This document shows positions 1 to 5,495 of a stretch of DNA of 5,495 nt, in pieces. The notes beneath the pieces are model-generated. The model searched no databases, was not told the origin of the DNA, and was given only the letters and a program-made list of their open reading frames with translations. Every line of letters starts with the position of its first letter. The stretch's first letter is position 1. Source of the stretch: Planctomycetota bacterium (GTDB lineage: Bacteria; Planctomycetota; Planctomycetia; Pirellulales; Thermoguttaceae); assembly GCA_025356915.1 (NCBI GenBank), contig JANXQG010000200.1, positions 1-5,495 on the forward strand, read 5' to 3'. The position numbers were made by a program, and so were the translations under genes.

Positions 1-3000
1 TCGAGCGAGTTCAACTTCTCAATGATCAATGTGATCTTTGACGACAGCGTCGATTTCTACTTCGCCCGGCAGCGAGTGCTGGAACGGCTCACGCTCTCAA
101 GCACGTTCCTACCGCGAGGCGTGGTGCCTTACCTGGCCCCCGATGCCACGGCTCTGGGCCAAATCTTCTGGTACACGGTCGAAGGCGAGGGACAAGATTT
201 GGGCCGGCTCCGCGCGATCCAGGATTGGTACGTCCGTTATCAGCTCAACTCGGTTCCCGGCGTGGCCCAGGTTGCCTCGGTGGGCGGAATGCCGATCGAG
301 TATCAGATCGATGTCGATCCTAATAAACTTCGTGCTTATAACGTAACCCTCGGCGAGCTTTTCTCCGCCGTTTCCCGAGCCAATTCGTCGGTCGGCGGCA
401 AAGTGATCCAGAAAGGCAATGCCGAGTTTATCGTCCGCGGCATGGGCTGGATCGAAAGCATCCGAGATATCGAAAAGATCGTGGTTAAGACCGAGAACGA
501 GAAAGGCACGCCTATCTGCGTATCACAACTCGGCACGGTTGGCTGTGGCAGCGAGTTCCGCCGCAGTGTGCTGGAAAAGAACGGCAGCGAGGCGGTCGGC
601 GCTGTCGTGATGATGCGGCACGGCGAGAACCCCTTGCAGGTCACCAAACGGATCAAAGACAAGATACAGGAACTTCAGCCGGGCCTGCCCGAGGGGATCC
701 GCATCGTTCCTTTCTACGATCGCACCCGGTTGATTCATGGCGCGATCGAGACGGTCACCGAGACTCTCCTGCACGAGATGATCATCGCCTCGCTGGCGAT
801 TTTGCTGATCCTCATGCACTTCCGTAGCGCGGTGTTGATCTGCATGACGCTGCCGCTGGCCGTGCTCGTGTCGTTCATCCTCATGAAGCACTTCAACGTG
901 CCGTCGAACATCATGTCGCTCTCGGGTATCGCCATTTCGATCGGCATCCTGGTCGATCAGGCGATTGTGATGGTGGAGAACGCCACGCACCATCTCACAG
1001 CCCACTTCGGCCCGGGGAAGCGAATCGAGGGCGATACCCGCGAGATCGTCATCAAGGCATGCCGTACGGTCGGGCGGCCGATCTTCTTTTCCGTTCTGAT
1101 CATTCTGCTGTCGTTTGCCCCTGTCTTTGCCATGTCGGGCCGCGAAGGCAAAACGTTCCACCCACTGGCCTTTACGAAGAGTTTTGCCATGATCGGCGTG
1201 GCACTGATCTCGATAACTCTGGTGCCGGCGCTCATCCCTAGCTTCATCAAAGGCCGCCTACGAAGCGAAGAAGAAAGCTGGCTTGTGCGGAACCTGATCG
1301 GCATCTATAAGCCTTGGCTTACGTGGCTAATGCCGCGGCGGAACTTTGCCATGTGGTCGTTTTCAGCCCTTCTTATTGCGGGGGCGGGACTATTTCCGCT
1401 GGATGCCGTGATCGGCGTGGCCTGGCGGACCTGCTTCCTGGTCACGGTATTCGTGACGATGTCGGTCACGATCTTGCTTATCGTCGGCTGGCGCTGGCAG
1501 CTTCTTTCCTTCGTCACGCTTGGTGCGTTGGCCCTGGCGGCCTACAACTTTCCCAAGATCGGCACCGACTACATGCCGCCGCTGGACGAAGGGAGCATTC
1601 TGGACATGCCGGTCACCGTGCCGCGGGTTTCAGTCACCCAGGCATCTGCGGATCTCAAAACCCGTGACGCCATTATACGGCGTTTTCCGGAAGTCGAATT
1701 GATCGTCGGCAAGGCCGGCCGGGCCGACACGCCCACCGACCCTTCGCCACTGGACATGGTCGAAAGCGTGATCACTCTGCGGCCAAAAGAACATTGGACC
1801 AAGCGAAAGCTCGATTACAAGGATGCCCAGCGGCAGATGGCCGCGGTGCTCAATGCCTTGCAAAAACAGAATCTCATCGAGGCAATACCCGACGATACCG
1901 AGCGACATGCGCTCATGGACCCTGCCACGATGAACGCCGTGACGCGGTTCGACGAGACGATGCGCGAGATGGTACATATACGGTTCAATGCGTTCGAGGA
2001 GCAGCTTGGCCCCAAACTGCTGCGACAGTTCATCGCGGAACTGGTTGCCCGTTGGCAAAAGACCGGCCGCCTGCTCGCGCCGGTCAGCGATGCCGAGATC
2101 GACCAACTCGCCGCGGGGTTCCAGAAGCAGTTTGCGCCGATCCTTGCTGACGGCCCCAATCAGGAGGACATCAATCGCCTGATGCAGAAAGTTGCGGAAA
2201 AGCTCGCTTCGCCCGATGGCGGGCAGAAGGTCGAACTCAATCCCGATCTGCTAGCCCCGAAGTATAGCGCTCTCTACGATAGCTGGCTCAACGTGGCCGA
2301 AGTCCTCGGTGCCGAGCGGCCGACGCTCTTCACCGATATGTGGCAAACCATCGTCGACCAGCGCGACCGCCAATGGCGCGCACGGGCCAAGCAGATCGAC
2401 GACGAAATTCTCGACTGCGCCGCGGCCACCTACGACCATTATGCTATCGACGAGCTTCAGAAAGTGGCTCAGGGCACGCCGAACGAAACCGCCCCCCCTC
2501 ACCCTCTCCCAAAGGGAGAGGGGACGAATGCGGCCGAAAAGCAGAAGCTCAACAAGATTCGCGCGGAACTCGACAAGGTCTGGACGCCGAAACTCTACCT
2601 GGGCCGCAAGTCGAAAGACGATCTTTTGAAGGAGTTGGATAGCGTTGTCCGCGTGCCCGGCTGGGCTAACATCTGGACGCAGCCAATCATCAATCGCATC
2701 AACATGCTGGCCACCGGCGTGCGGACGCCGATCGGCGTGAAGGTTTTTGGTAATAACCTCGACCAGATTCAGAAGGTTTCGGATGAGGTGGCCGAGACCC
2801 TGCGAAGCGTGCCGGGGGCGGTGAACGTCGTTCCGGATCAGAGCCGTGGCAAGGGCTATCTGGAGATCAAGCCTGATCGCGACCGCGCCGCGCGCTACGG
2901 CGTAAACATCGGCGATATCTGGGACGTGGCCGAGGTGGCCTTGGGTGGCAAAGCGATTACGACGACGGTCGAAGGCCGCGAGCGGTTCCCCGTGCGAGTT

Positions 3001-3939
3001 CGCTACGGTCGCAGCTTTCGTCAGGACGAGGAGGACGTCAAAAACCTCTTAATTAACGCCGCTTCCGCTCCGATGCGAGAAGCTGTAAGCGGTAGCATGA
3101 GCGATGCGAAATCGGCTGGAAGTAAACCAGCTTCTGGAGTTTCTCGCCAAATTCCGCTCTCGATGGTCGCTGATGTCCAGATCGTGGAAGGTCCTGCCAT
3201 GATCAAGAGTGAAAACGGCATGTTGCGGTCTTACGTGCAACTGGACGTCCGCGATCGCGACATCGTCGGTTTTGTCGAGGAGGCCCAGCGAGTCGTGGCC
3301 CAAAAAGTCAAGCTGCCGCAAGGCATGTATCTCGCATGGAGCGGGGAGTTCGAGAACCAGGTCCGGGCACGCAAGACGATGCAGATTGTCTTCCCCGCCG
3401 TGGTCCTGGTGATTTTCGTGATCCTTTACCTGACGTACAACGATTTCATCGATGCCTTGCTTATGTTGATGTGCGTGCCCGAGGCGATGGTTGGCGGGAT
3501 ATTCTTTCTGTGGCTCTTTGACTACCATTTCAGTGTCGCCGTGCAGGTCGGATTCATCGCCTGTTTTGGCATGGCGACCGAGACGGGCATTATCATGCTC
3601 GTTTATTTGCGCGAGGCGATCGAGAAACGTGGCGGCCTGGAGAAGATCGGCTCGCTGGCCGAACTCCGCGACGCAGTGATCGAAGGGGCCGTGCATCGTT
3701 TGCGACCAAAACTCTTAACCGAGGGGGTAGCAATCATCGCCTTGGCACCAATGCTTTGGGCCTCCGGCGTCGGCCACGAGATCATTTCGGCCATGGCCGC
3801 CCCCGTGCTGGGCGGATTGCTGATTGCCGACGAGGTGGTCGATATCTTCATTCCCGTGCGATTTTATTGGACCCGCCGACATCGCTGGCTGAAAATGCGG
3901 GGAATTGACCCAACCACGGCGGGCTATGACCGGCTTTAG
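1..3939 (+). CDS. cusA: CusA/CzcA-family heavy-metal efflux RND permease, 5' end outside window
   Basis: Inner-membrane, proton-driven RND subunit of a tripartite metal exporter (with a CusB-like adaptor and CusC-like outer-membrane channel, neither in the window). Reading frame 1 is open from base 1 (SSEFNFSMINVIFDD), matching E. coli CusA near residue 85, so about 85 residues lie upstream. The ATG at base 22 is internal. Residues here are numbered from the codon at base 1; 1312 are present. Membrane helices 2-4 span about 257-330. Proton-relay residues D319, E1194 and K1237 match CusA D405, E939 and K984. Metal-site methionines M536, M586 and M902 match M573, M623 and M672; E530, D580, E588 and R899 also match. 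That points to the monovalent Cu/Ag subgroup, but relay methionines are depleted, so the metal is uncertain. In-frame additions lie near 448-518, 605-870 and 1020-1049. No stop or frameshift is seen. The family is certain; the gene symbol denotes the closest relative only. Confidence 0.95.
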   Translation, partial: SSEFNFSMINVIFDDSVDFYFARQRVLERLTLSSTFLPRGVVPYLAPDATALGQIFWYTVEGEGQDLGRLRAIQDWYVRYQLNSVPGVAQVASVGGMPIEYQIDVDPNKLRAYNVTLGELFSAVSRANSSVGGKVIQKGNAEFIVRGMGWIESIRDIEKIVVKTENEKGTPICVSQLGTVGCGSEFRRSVLEKNGSEAVGAVVMMRHGENPLQVTKRIKDKIQELQPGLPEGIRIVPFYDRTRLIHGAIETVTETLLHEMIIASLAILLILMHFRSAVLICMTLPLAVLVSFILMKHFNVPSNIMSLSGIAISIGILVDQAIVMVENATHHLTAHFGPGKRIEGDTREIVIKACRTVGRPIFFSVLIILLSFAPVFAMSGREGKTFHPLAFTKSFAMIGVALISITLVPALIPSFIKGRLRSEEESWLVRNLIGIYKPWLTWLMPRRNFAMWSFSALLIAGAGLFPLDAVIGVAWRTCFLVTVFVTMSVTILLIVGWRWQLLSFVTLGALALAAYNFPKIGTDYMPPLDEGSILDMPVTVPRVSVTQASADLKTRDAIIRRFPEVELIVGKAGRADTPTDPSPLDMVESVITLRPKEHWTKRKLDYKDAQRQMAAVLNALQKQNLIEAIPDDTERHALMDPATMNAVTRFDETMREMVHIRFNAFEEQLGPKLLRQFIAELVARWQKTGRLLAPVSDAEIDQLAAGFQKQFAPILADGPNQEDINRLMQKVAEKLASPDGGQKVELNPDLLAPKYSALYDSWLNVAEVLGAERPTLFTDMWQTIVDQRDRQWRARAKQIDDEILDCAAATYDHYAIDELQKVAQGTPNETAPPHPLPKGEGTNAAEKQKLNKIRAELDKVWTPKLYLGRKSKDDLLKELDSVVRVPGWANIWTQPIINRINMLATGVRTPIGVKVFGNNLDQIQKVSDEVAETLRSVPGAVNVVPDQSRGKGYLEIKPDRDRAARYGVNIGDIWDVAEVALGGKAITTTVEGRERFPVRVRYGRSFRQDEEDVKNLLINAASAPMREAVSGSMSDAKSAGSKPASGVSRQIPLSMVADVQIVEGPAMIKSENGMLRSYVQLDVRDRDIVGFVEEAQRVVAQKVKLPQGMYLAWSGEFENQVRARKTMQIVFPAVVLVIFVILYLTYNDFIDALLMLMCVPEAMVGGIFFLWLFDYHFSVAVQVGFIACFGMATETGIIMLVYLREAIEKRGGLEKIGSLAELRDAVIEGAVHRLRPKLLTEGVAIIALAPMLWASGVGHEIISAMAAPVLGGLLIADEVVDIFIPVRFYWTRRHRWLKMRGIDPTTAGYDRL
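1342..1551 (+). other. Extra hydrophobic segment pair in the RND pump, before the second porter domain
   Basis: E. coli CusA has one membrane helix (TM7) between the loop after TM6 and the second periplasmic porter half. Here three hydrophobic stretches occur, at about residues 448-474, 478-497 and 501-518, before the conserved PPLDEGSILDM that begins the porter half. The distance from the proton-relay Asp to the first triad Met is 217 residues, against 168 in E. coli, a net gain of 49. Adding two helices would keep the following domain in the periplasm, so the change is compatible with function. The helix count is an eye estimate, not a prediction-program result. Confidence 0.6.
1813..2610 (+). 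other. Large in-frame insertion domain (~267 aa) in the RND pump porter region
   Basis: The distance between the second and third metal-site methionines is 316 residues (M586 to M902) against 49 in E. coli CusA, so about 267 residues are added. The flanks align well: MVESVITLRPKEHW on the left, and KDDLLKELDSVVRVPGWANIW on the right. The inserted part (about residues 605-870) is rich in charged residues, Gln, Ala and Leu. It looks largely alpha-helical with possible short coiled coils, and has no membrane segment and a single Cys (in ILDCAAA). By homology it would project from the PC1 subdomain into the periplasm near the metal-entry cleft. I do not recognise a known domain in it. Exact edges are uncertain by about ten residues. 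Confidence 0.8.
2494..2523 (+). repeat. Palindromic intergenic-type repeat, translated in frame inside the pump
   Basis: A perfect 9-base inverted repeat (ccctctccc at 2502-2510, gggagaggg at 2514-2522) has a three-base aaa loop and a C-rich left flank. In the pump frame it reads PPHPLPKGEG; in another frame it reads LTLSQRERG. Both peptides are familiar as spurious translations of a dispersed palindromic repeat seen in many GC-rich bacterial genomes. Here it has no stop in the coding frame and sits inside the large insertion, so it is translated. There is no T tract, so it is not a standard terminator. Confidence 0.75.
3076..3147 (+). repeat. Short in-frame insertion with inverted repeats in the pump gene
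   Basis: Between the third triad Met and the second relay residue the protein is 25 residues longer than E. coli CusA. The surplus falls where LPILTPMKQQITLADVADI of E. coli becomes a longer Ser/Ala/Gly/Lys-rich linker (residues about 1026-1049) before QIPLSMVADVQI. The DNA holds an 8-base inverted repeat (agaagctg at 3078-3085, cagcttct at 3128-3135) and a smaller stem (gctgg 3115-3119, ccagc 3127-3131, 7-base loop). Codons over 3115-3144 are mostly A- or T-ending (gct gga agt aaa cca gct tct), unlike the GC-ending codons around them. This suggests a repeat element captured in frame; its family is not recognised. Confidence 0.5.
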
Positions 3940-3954
3940 GGTGGGACTGTTTCA
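3940..3954 (-). repeat. Possible partial copy of the 5343-5369 palindromic repeat
   Basis: The 15 bases directly after the pump stop codon (ggtgggactgtttca) match the reverse complement of the left part of the 5343-5369 repeat (ggtgggactcgtttca) except for one missing base. Similarity ends after this. The match is short, so chance or a degenerate remnant are both possible. Confidence 0.35.
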
Positions 3955-3975
3955 GCCGTTCCGATTCGGTATAAT
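3947..3975 (+). promoter_or_regulatory. Candidate sigma-70-type promoter for glgC
   Basis: A perfect TATAAT hexamer lies at 3970-3975 in the gap between the two genes. At a 17-base spacing the -35 position (3947-3952, ctgttt) is a poor match to TTGACA, so the call rests mainly on the -10 box and its placement. Transcription would start near 3982, giving a leader of about 66 bases to the ATG at 4048. Planctomycete promoters are not well defined, so this remains a candidate. Confidence 0.45.
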
Positions 3976-4016
3976 CGTGTCGGTTGGAGTGAAATAGGTT
4001 TGTATCGAATTGCCAA

Positions 4017-4020
4017 AGGA
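4017..4020 (+). promoter_or_regulatory. Shine-Dalgarno-like AGGA supporting an alternative GTG start of glgC
   Basis: AGGA at 4017-4020 is nine bases before the in-frame GTG at 4030. The ATG at 4048, favoured by family alignment, has no clear Shine-Dalgarno sequence close upstream. A GGAG at 3986-3989 sits ten bases before a third in-frame candidate, TTG at 4000. The ribosome-site evidence and the homology evidence therefore disagree about the start. Confidence 0.4.
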
Positions 4021-4047
4021 CCGTTAACCGTGCCCAGTCGAATTGAT

Positions 4048-5289
4048 ATGCAGGAAGTCCTCGCTGTGATCTTAGCCGGCGGCAAAGGTTCGCGGTTGGA
4101 TCCGCTGACTCGCGACCGCGCCAAGCCAGCCGTGCCATTTGGCGGTGGCTATCGCATCATCGACTTTACGCTCTCAAATTGCCTCAACAGCGGCATTCGT
4201 AAGAACTTGATCCTCACGCAGTATAAGGCGATGAGCCTCGACCGGCACATCAGCCTCGGCTGGCAACGTTACTTGTGCCGCGAGTTGGGCGAGTTTATCG
4301 ACGTGGTGCCTCCACAGCAGCGGATCGACGAGCATTGGTATCAAGGCACGGCTGACGCCGTCTACCAGAACATCTACACGATGGAGAAGGAACGGCCGAC
4401 GTACGTTGTAATCCTGGCCGGCGACCACATCTATAAGATGGACTATATGAAACTCGTCGAGCAGCACATCGAGACGCGCGCCGACCTGACGATCGGTGCC
4501 CTCCGCACCGACCTCGAAGCGGCCACGCAGTTTGGGGTGATGGAGGTCGATAGCGAGCACCGCTTACTGGGCTTTCAGGAGAAGCCGGCCCATCCGACAT
4601 CGATTCCCGGCGATGCGAAACATGCTTTGTCGTCCATGGGTATTTACGTCTTCAACGCCCGATTCCTCTTTGAACAGCTTTGCCTTGACGCCACGCGCCC
4701 CAACAGCAAGCACGATTTTGGCCGCGACGTGATTCCGATGGTGATCCACACCCATCGAGTTTTCGCCTATCCGTTCCTGGACGAGAACCGCAAAAAAGAC
4801 GCCTATTGGCGCGATGTAGGCACCTTGGATGCCTACTACGACGCCAACATGGACCTGATTTCCGTCGATCCGCTCTTGAATCTATACGACCGGCACTGGC
4901 CGATCCGCACCTATCAGGCGAACTATCCGCCGCCGAAATTCGTCTTTGCCGAGGAAGGCGAAACGGCCCGCCGCGGTCAGGCTCTGGACAGCATCATCTG
5001 CCACGGCACGATCGTCTCCGGCGGACATGTCGAGCGGAGCGTGCTCGGGCCTAACGTGCGGATTAACAGTTACTCACGCGTCGAAGACTCACTGCTCTTT
5101 GAAGGCGTGAACGTCGGCCGGCACGCCAAGATCCGGCGCGCCATCATCGACAAGGAGGTGGAGATTCCGCCCGGCATCGAGATCGGATACGATCGCGAGT
5201 TGGATCACAGCCGCGGGTTCCTCGTCACCGAGAGCGGCCTGACCGTGATTGCCAAGACGCACGGCGTCGAACATTTCGCCGCGCGGTAG
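4048..5289 (+). CDS. glgC: Glucose-1-phosphate adenylyltransferase (ADP-glucose pyrophosphorylase)
   Basis: Cytosolic enzyme making ADP-glucose and pyrophosphate from ATP and glucose-1-phosphate, the committed and allosterically controlled step of bacterial glycogen synthesis; family members are homotetramers. From the ATG the protein has 413 residues. The N-terminal nucleotidyltransferase domain has the nucleotide loop LAGGKGSRL (9-17) and RAKPAVPFGG (24-33), whose K26 matches E. coli K39. LAGDHIYKMDY carries D126 (E. coli catalytic D142), FQEKPAHP carries K179 (glucose-1-phosphate-binding K195), and YWRDVGT carries D256 (D276). The C-terminal part, from about residue 310, is the left-handed beta-helix used in oligomerisation and effector binding (IICHGTIVSGG, NSYSRVEDSLLFEGVNVG, IDKEVEIPPG). 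I chose ATG 4048 because MQEVLAVILAGG fits the short N terminus I expect of close relatives. In-frame GTG 4030 (419 aa) and TTG 4000 (429 aa) are possible. No key residue is missing. The activator cannot be read from sequence. Confidence 0.96.
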   Translation: MQEVLAVILAGGKGSRLDPLTRDRAKPAVPFGGGYRIIDFTLSNCLNSGIRKNLILTQYKAMSLDRHISLGWQRYLCRELGEFIDVVPPQQRIDEHWYQGTADAVYQNIYTMEKERPTYVVILAGDHIYKMDYMKLVEQHIETRADLTIGALRTDLEAATQFGVMEVDSEHRLLGFQEKPAHPTSIPGDAKHALSSMGIYVFNARFLFEQLCLDATRPNSKHDFGRDVIPMVIHTHRVFAYPFLDENRKKDAYWRDVGTLDAYYDANMDLISVDPLLNLYDRHWPIRTYQANYPPPKFVFAEEGETARRGQALDSIICHGTIVSGGHVERSVLGPNVRINSYSRVEDSLLFEGVNVGRHAKIRRAIIDKEVEIPPGIEIGYDRELDHSRGFLVTESGLTVIAKTHGVEHFAAR

Positions 5290-5290
5290 G

Positions 5291-5317
5291 GGTATGGCAT
5301 CTCAGGTTGTTCATACC
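5291..5317 (+). terminator. Weak stem-loop just after glgC
   Basis: Directly after the glgC stop, ggtatg (5291-5296) pairs with catacc (5312-5317) across a 15-base loop. The position suits a transcription end, but the stem is only six pairs and no T tract follows, so intrinsic termination here is doubtful. Confidence 0.2.
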
Positions 5318-5342
5318 GAGGGGCAGGGCACTTAAGAAGCAG

Positions 5343-5369
5343 GGTGGGCCGAGTGAAACGAGTCCCACC
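5343..5369. repeat. 27-base imperfect palindromic intergenic repeat
   Basis: ggtggg (5343-5348) and cccacc (5364-5369) form a six-pair stem around a 15-base centre that contains cgag twice. From memory, GGTGGG...GAGTCCCACC repeats of this shape are dispersed in intergenic regions of planctomycete genomes; that recollection is unverified. A shorter similar stretch occurs in reverse orientation at 3940-3954. Confidence 0.6.
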
Positions 5370-5405
5370 ATGAGAAGAATATACGAATGTTGAAATCCCA
5401 GAATA

Positions 5406-5492
5406 ATTCAAAGTAGAAAATTCAAAGGCTCAAAACAGGCGTTTTGGTTTTCGGCTTTTGAATTTCCGATTCGTTTTGAATTTCGTGCTTCG
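5406..5492. repeat. AT-rich inverted and tandem repeat block at the right edge
   Basis: This non-coding block is much richer in A and T than the genes. attcaaag occurs twice (5406-5413, 5420-5427) and its inverse ttttgaattt twice (5456-5465, 5474-5483). aaattcaaaggc (5418-5429) pairs with gcttttgaattt (5454-5465) over 12 positions with one G-T wobble, enclosing an inner hairpin caaaac-aggc-gttttg (5431-5446). The right part is a tandem repeat of 18-19 bases (5456-5473, 5474-5492), with each unit ending in ttcg. It may continue past the window. It could act as a two-way terminator or be a small repeat element. Confidence 0.6.
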
Positions 5493-5495
5493 GAT

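Noticed and set aside
22..24. ATG at base 22 as the true start of the pump gene
   Set aside because: The seven codons before it are open and continue the CusA alignment, and a start here would remove the first membrane helix and part of the first porter subdomain.
523..1161. 212-codon open frame on the minus strand
   Set aside because: It lies opposite well-aligned CusA sequence. Its translation is dominated by His, Asp, Arg and Gln, as expected from the antisense of GC-rich coding DNA.
2502..2522. Intrinsic terminator inside the pump gene
   Set aside because: The stem is strong, but no T tract follows and the reading frame continues through it for more than 1,400 bases with conserved family sequence.
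1813..2610. Intein inside the pump gene
   Set aside because: The left junction has no Cys/Ser start with intein block motifs, and the right edge has no His-Asn followed by Cys/Ser/Thr. The length is possible, but the sequence is not intein-like.
3049..3696. 215-codon open frame on the minus strand
   Set aside because: It overlaps conserved pump helices on the other strand and its His/Asp/Gln-rich product resembles no protein family.
3904..3909. TTGACC as a -35 box for glgC
   Set aside because: It is 60 bases before the TATAAT hexamer, far beyond the normal 16-18 base spacing, and lies within the pump coding sequence.
5205..5411. 68-codon open frame on the minus strand after glgC
   Set aside because: It overlaps the glgC end and the palindromic repeat, and its product shows no recognisable motif.
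5406..5492. CRISPR array
   Set aside because: The repeat units are only 8-19 bases, some are inverted, and there are no regular unique spacers.

Overview
The window holds two genes on the + strand, followed by a short non-coding tail. The first (bases 1-3939) is the 3' ~94% of a very large heavy-metal efflux RND pump subunit of the CusA/CzcA family. It is cut by the left window edge: the frame is open from base 1, and the first residues already align with about residue 85 of E. coli CusA. The second (best start 4048, end 5289) is a complete glgC, encoding ADP-glucose pyrophosphorylase for glycogen synthesis. The two genes look functionally unrelated. A 108-base gap with a perfect TATAAT hexamer separates them, so glgC probably has its own promoter.

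The GC-rich coding sequence, the GlgC sequence style (RDRAKPAVPFGG, SLDRHISLGW, DENRKKDAYWRDVGT), the enlarged CusA-like protein and the GGTGGG...CCCACC-type intergenic repeat all suggest a planctomycete, perhaps of the Pirellulales. That placement is inference from memory, not from a search.

The pump is the interesting part. The metal-binding methionine triad of CusA (E. coli M573/M623/M672) and the proton-relay residues (D405/E939/K984) are all present. Compared with E. coli CusA, however, the protein carries three in-frame additions. One is about 49 net residues before the second porter half, adding roughly two membrane helices. The second is about 267 residues, mostly polar and helical, between the second and third triad methionines. 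The third is about 25 residues in the second porter half, with a local shift in codon use and inverted repeats. The 267-residue insertion itself contains a translated copy of a palindromic intergenic-type repeat (peptide PPHPLPKGEG). In addition, each of the four methionine relay pairs described for E. coli CusA has lost one or both members.

The 206 bases after glgC contain no gene. They hold a weak stem-loop, a 27-base imperfect palindrome with a possible partial relative just after the pump gene, and an AT-rich block of inverted and tandem repeats running to the right edge. No RNA gene, CRISPR array, insertion sequence or defence system is visible.
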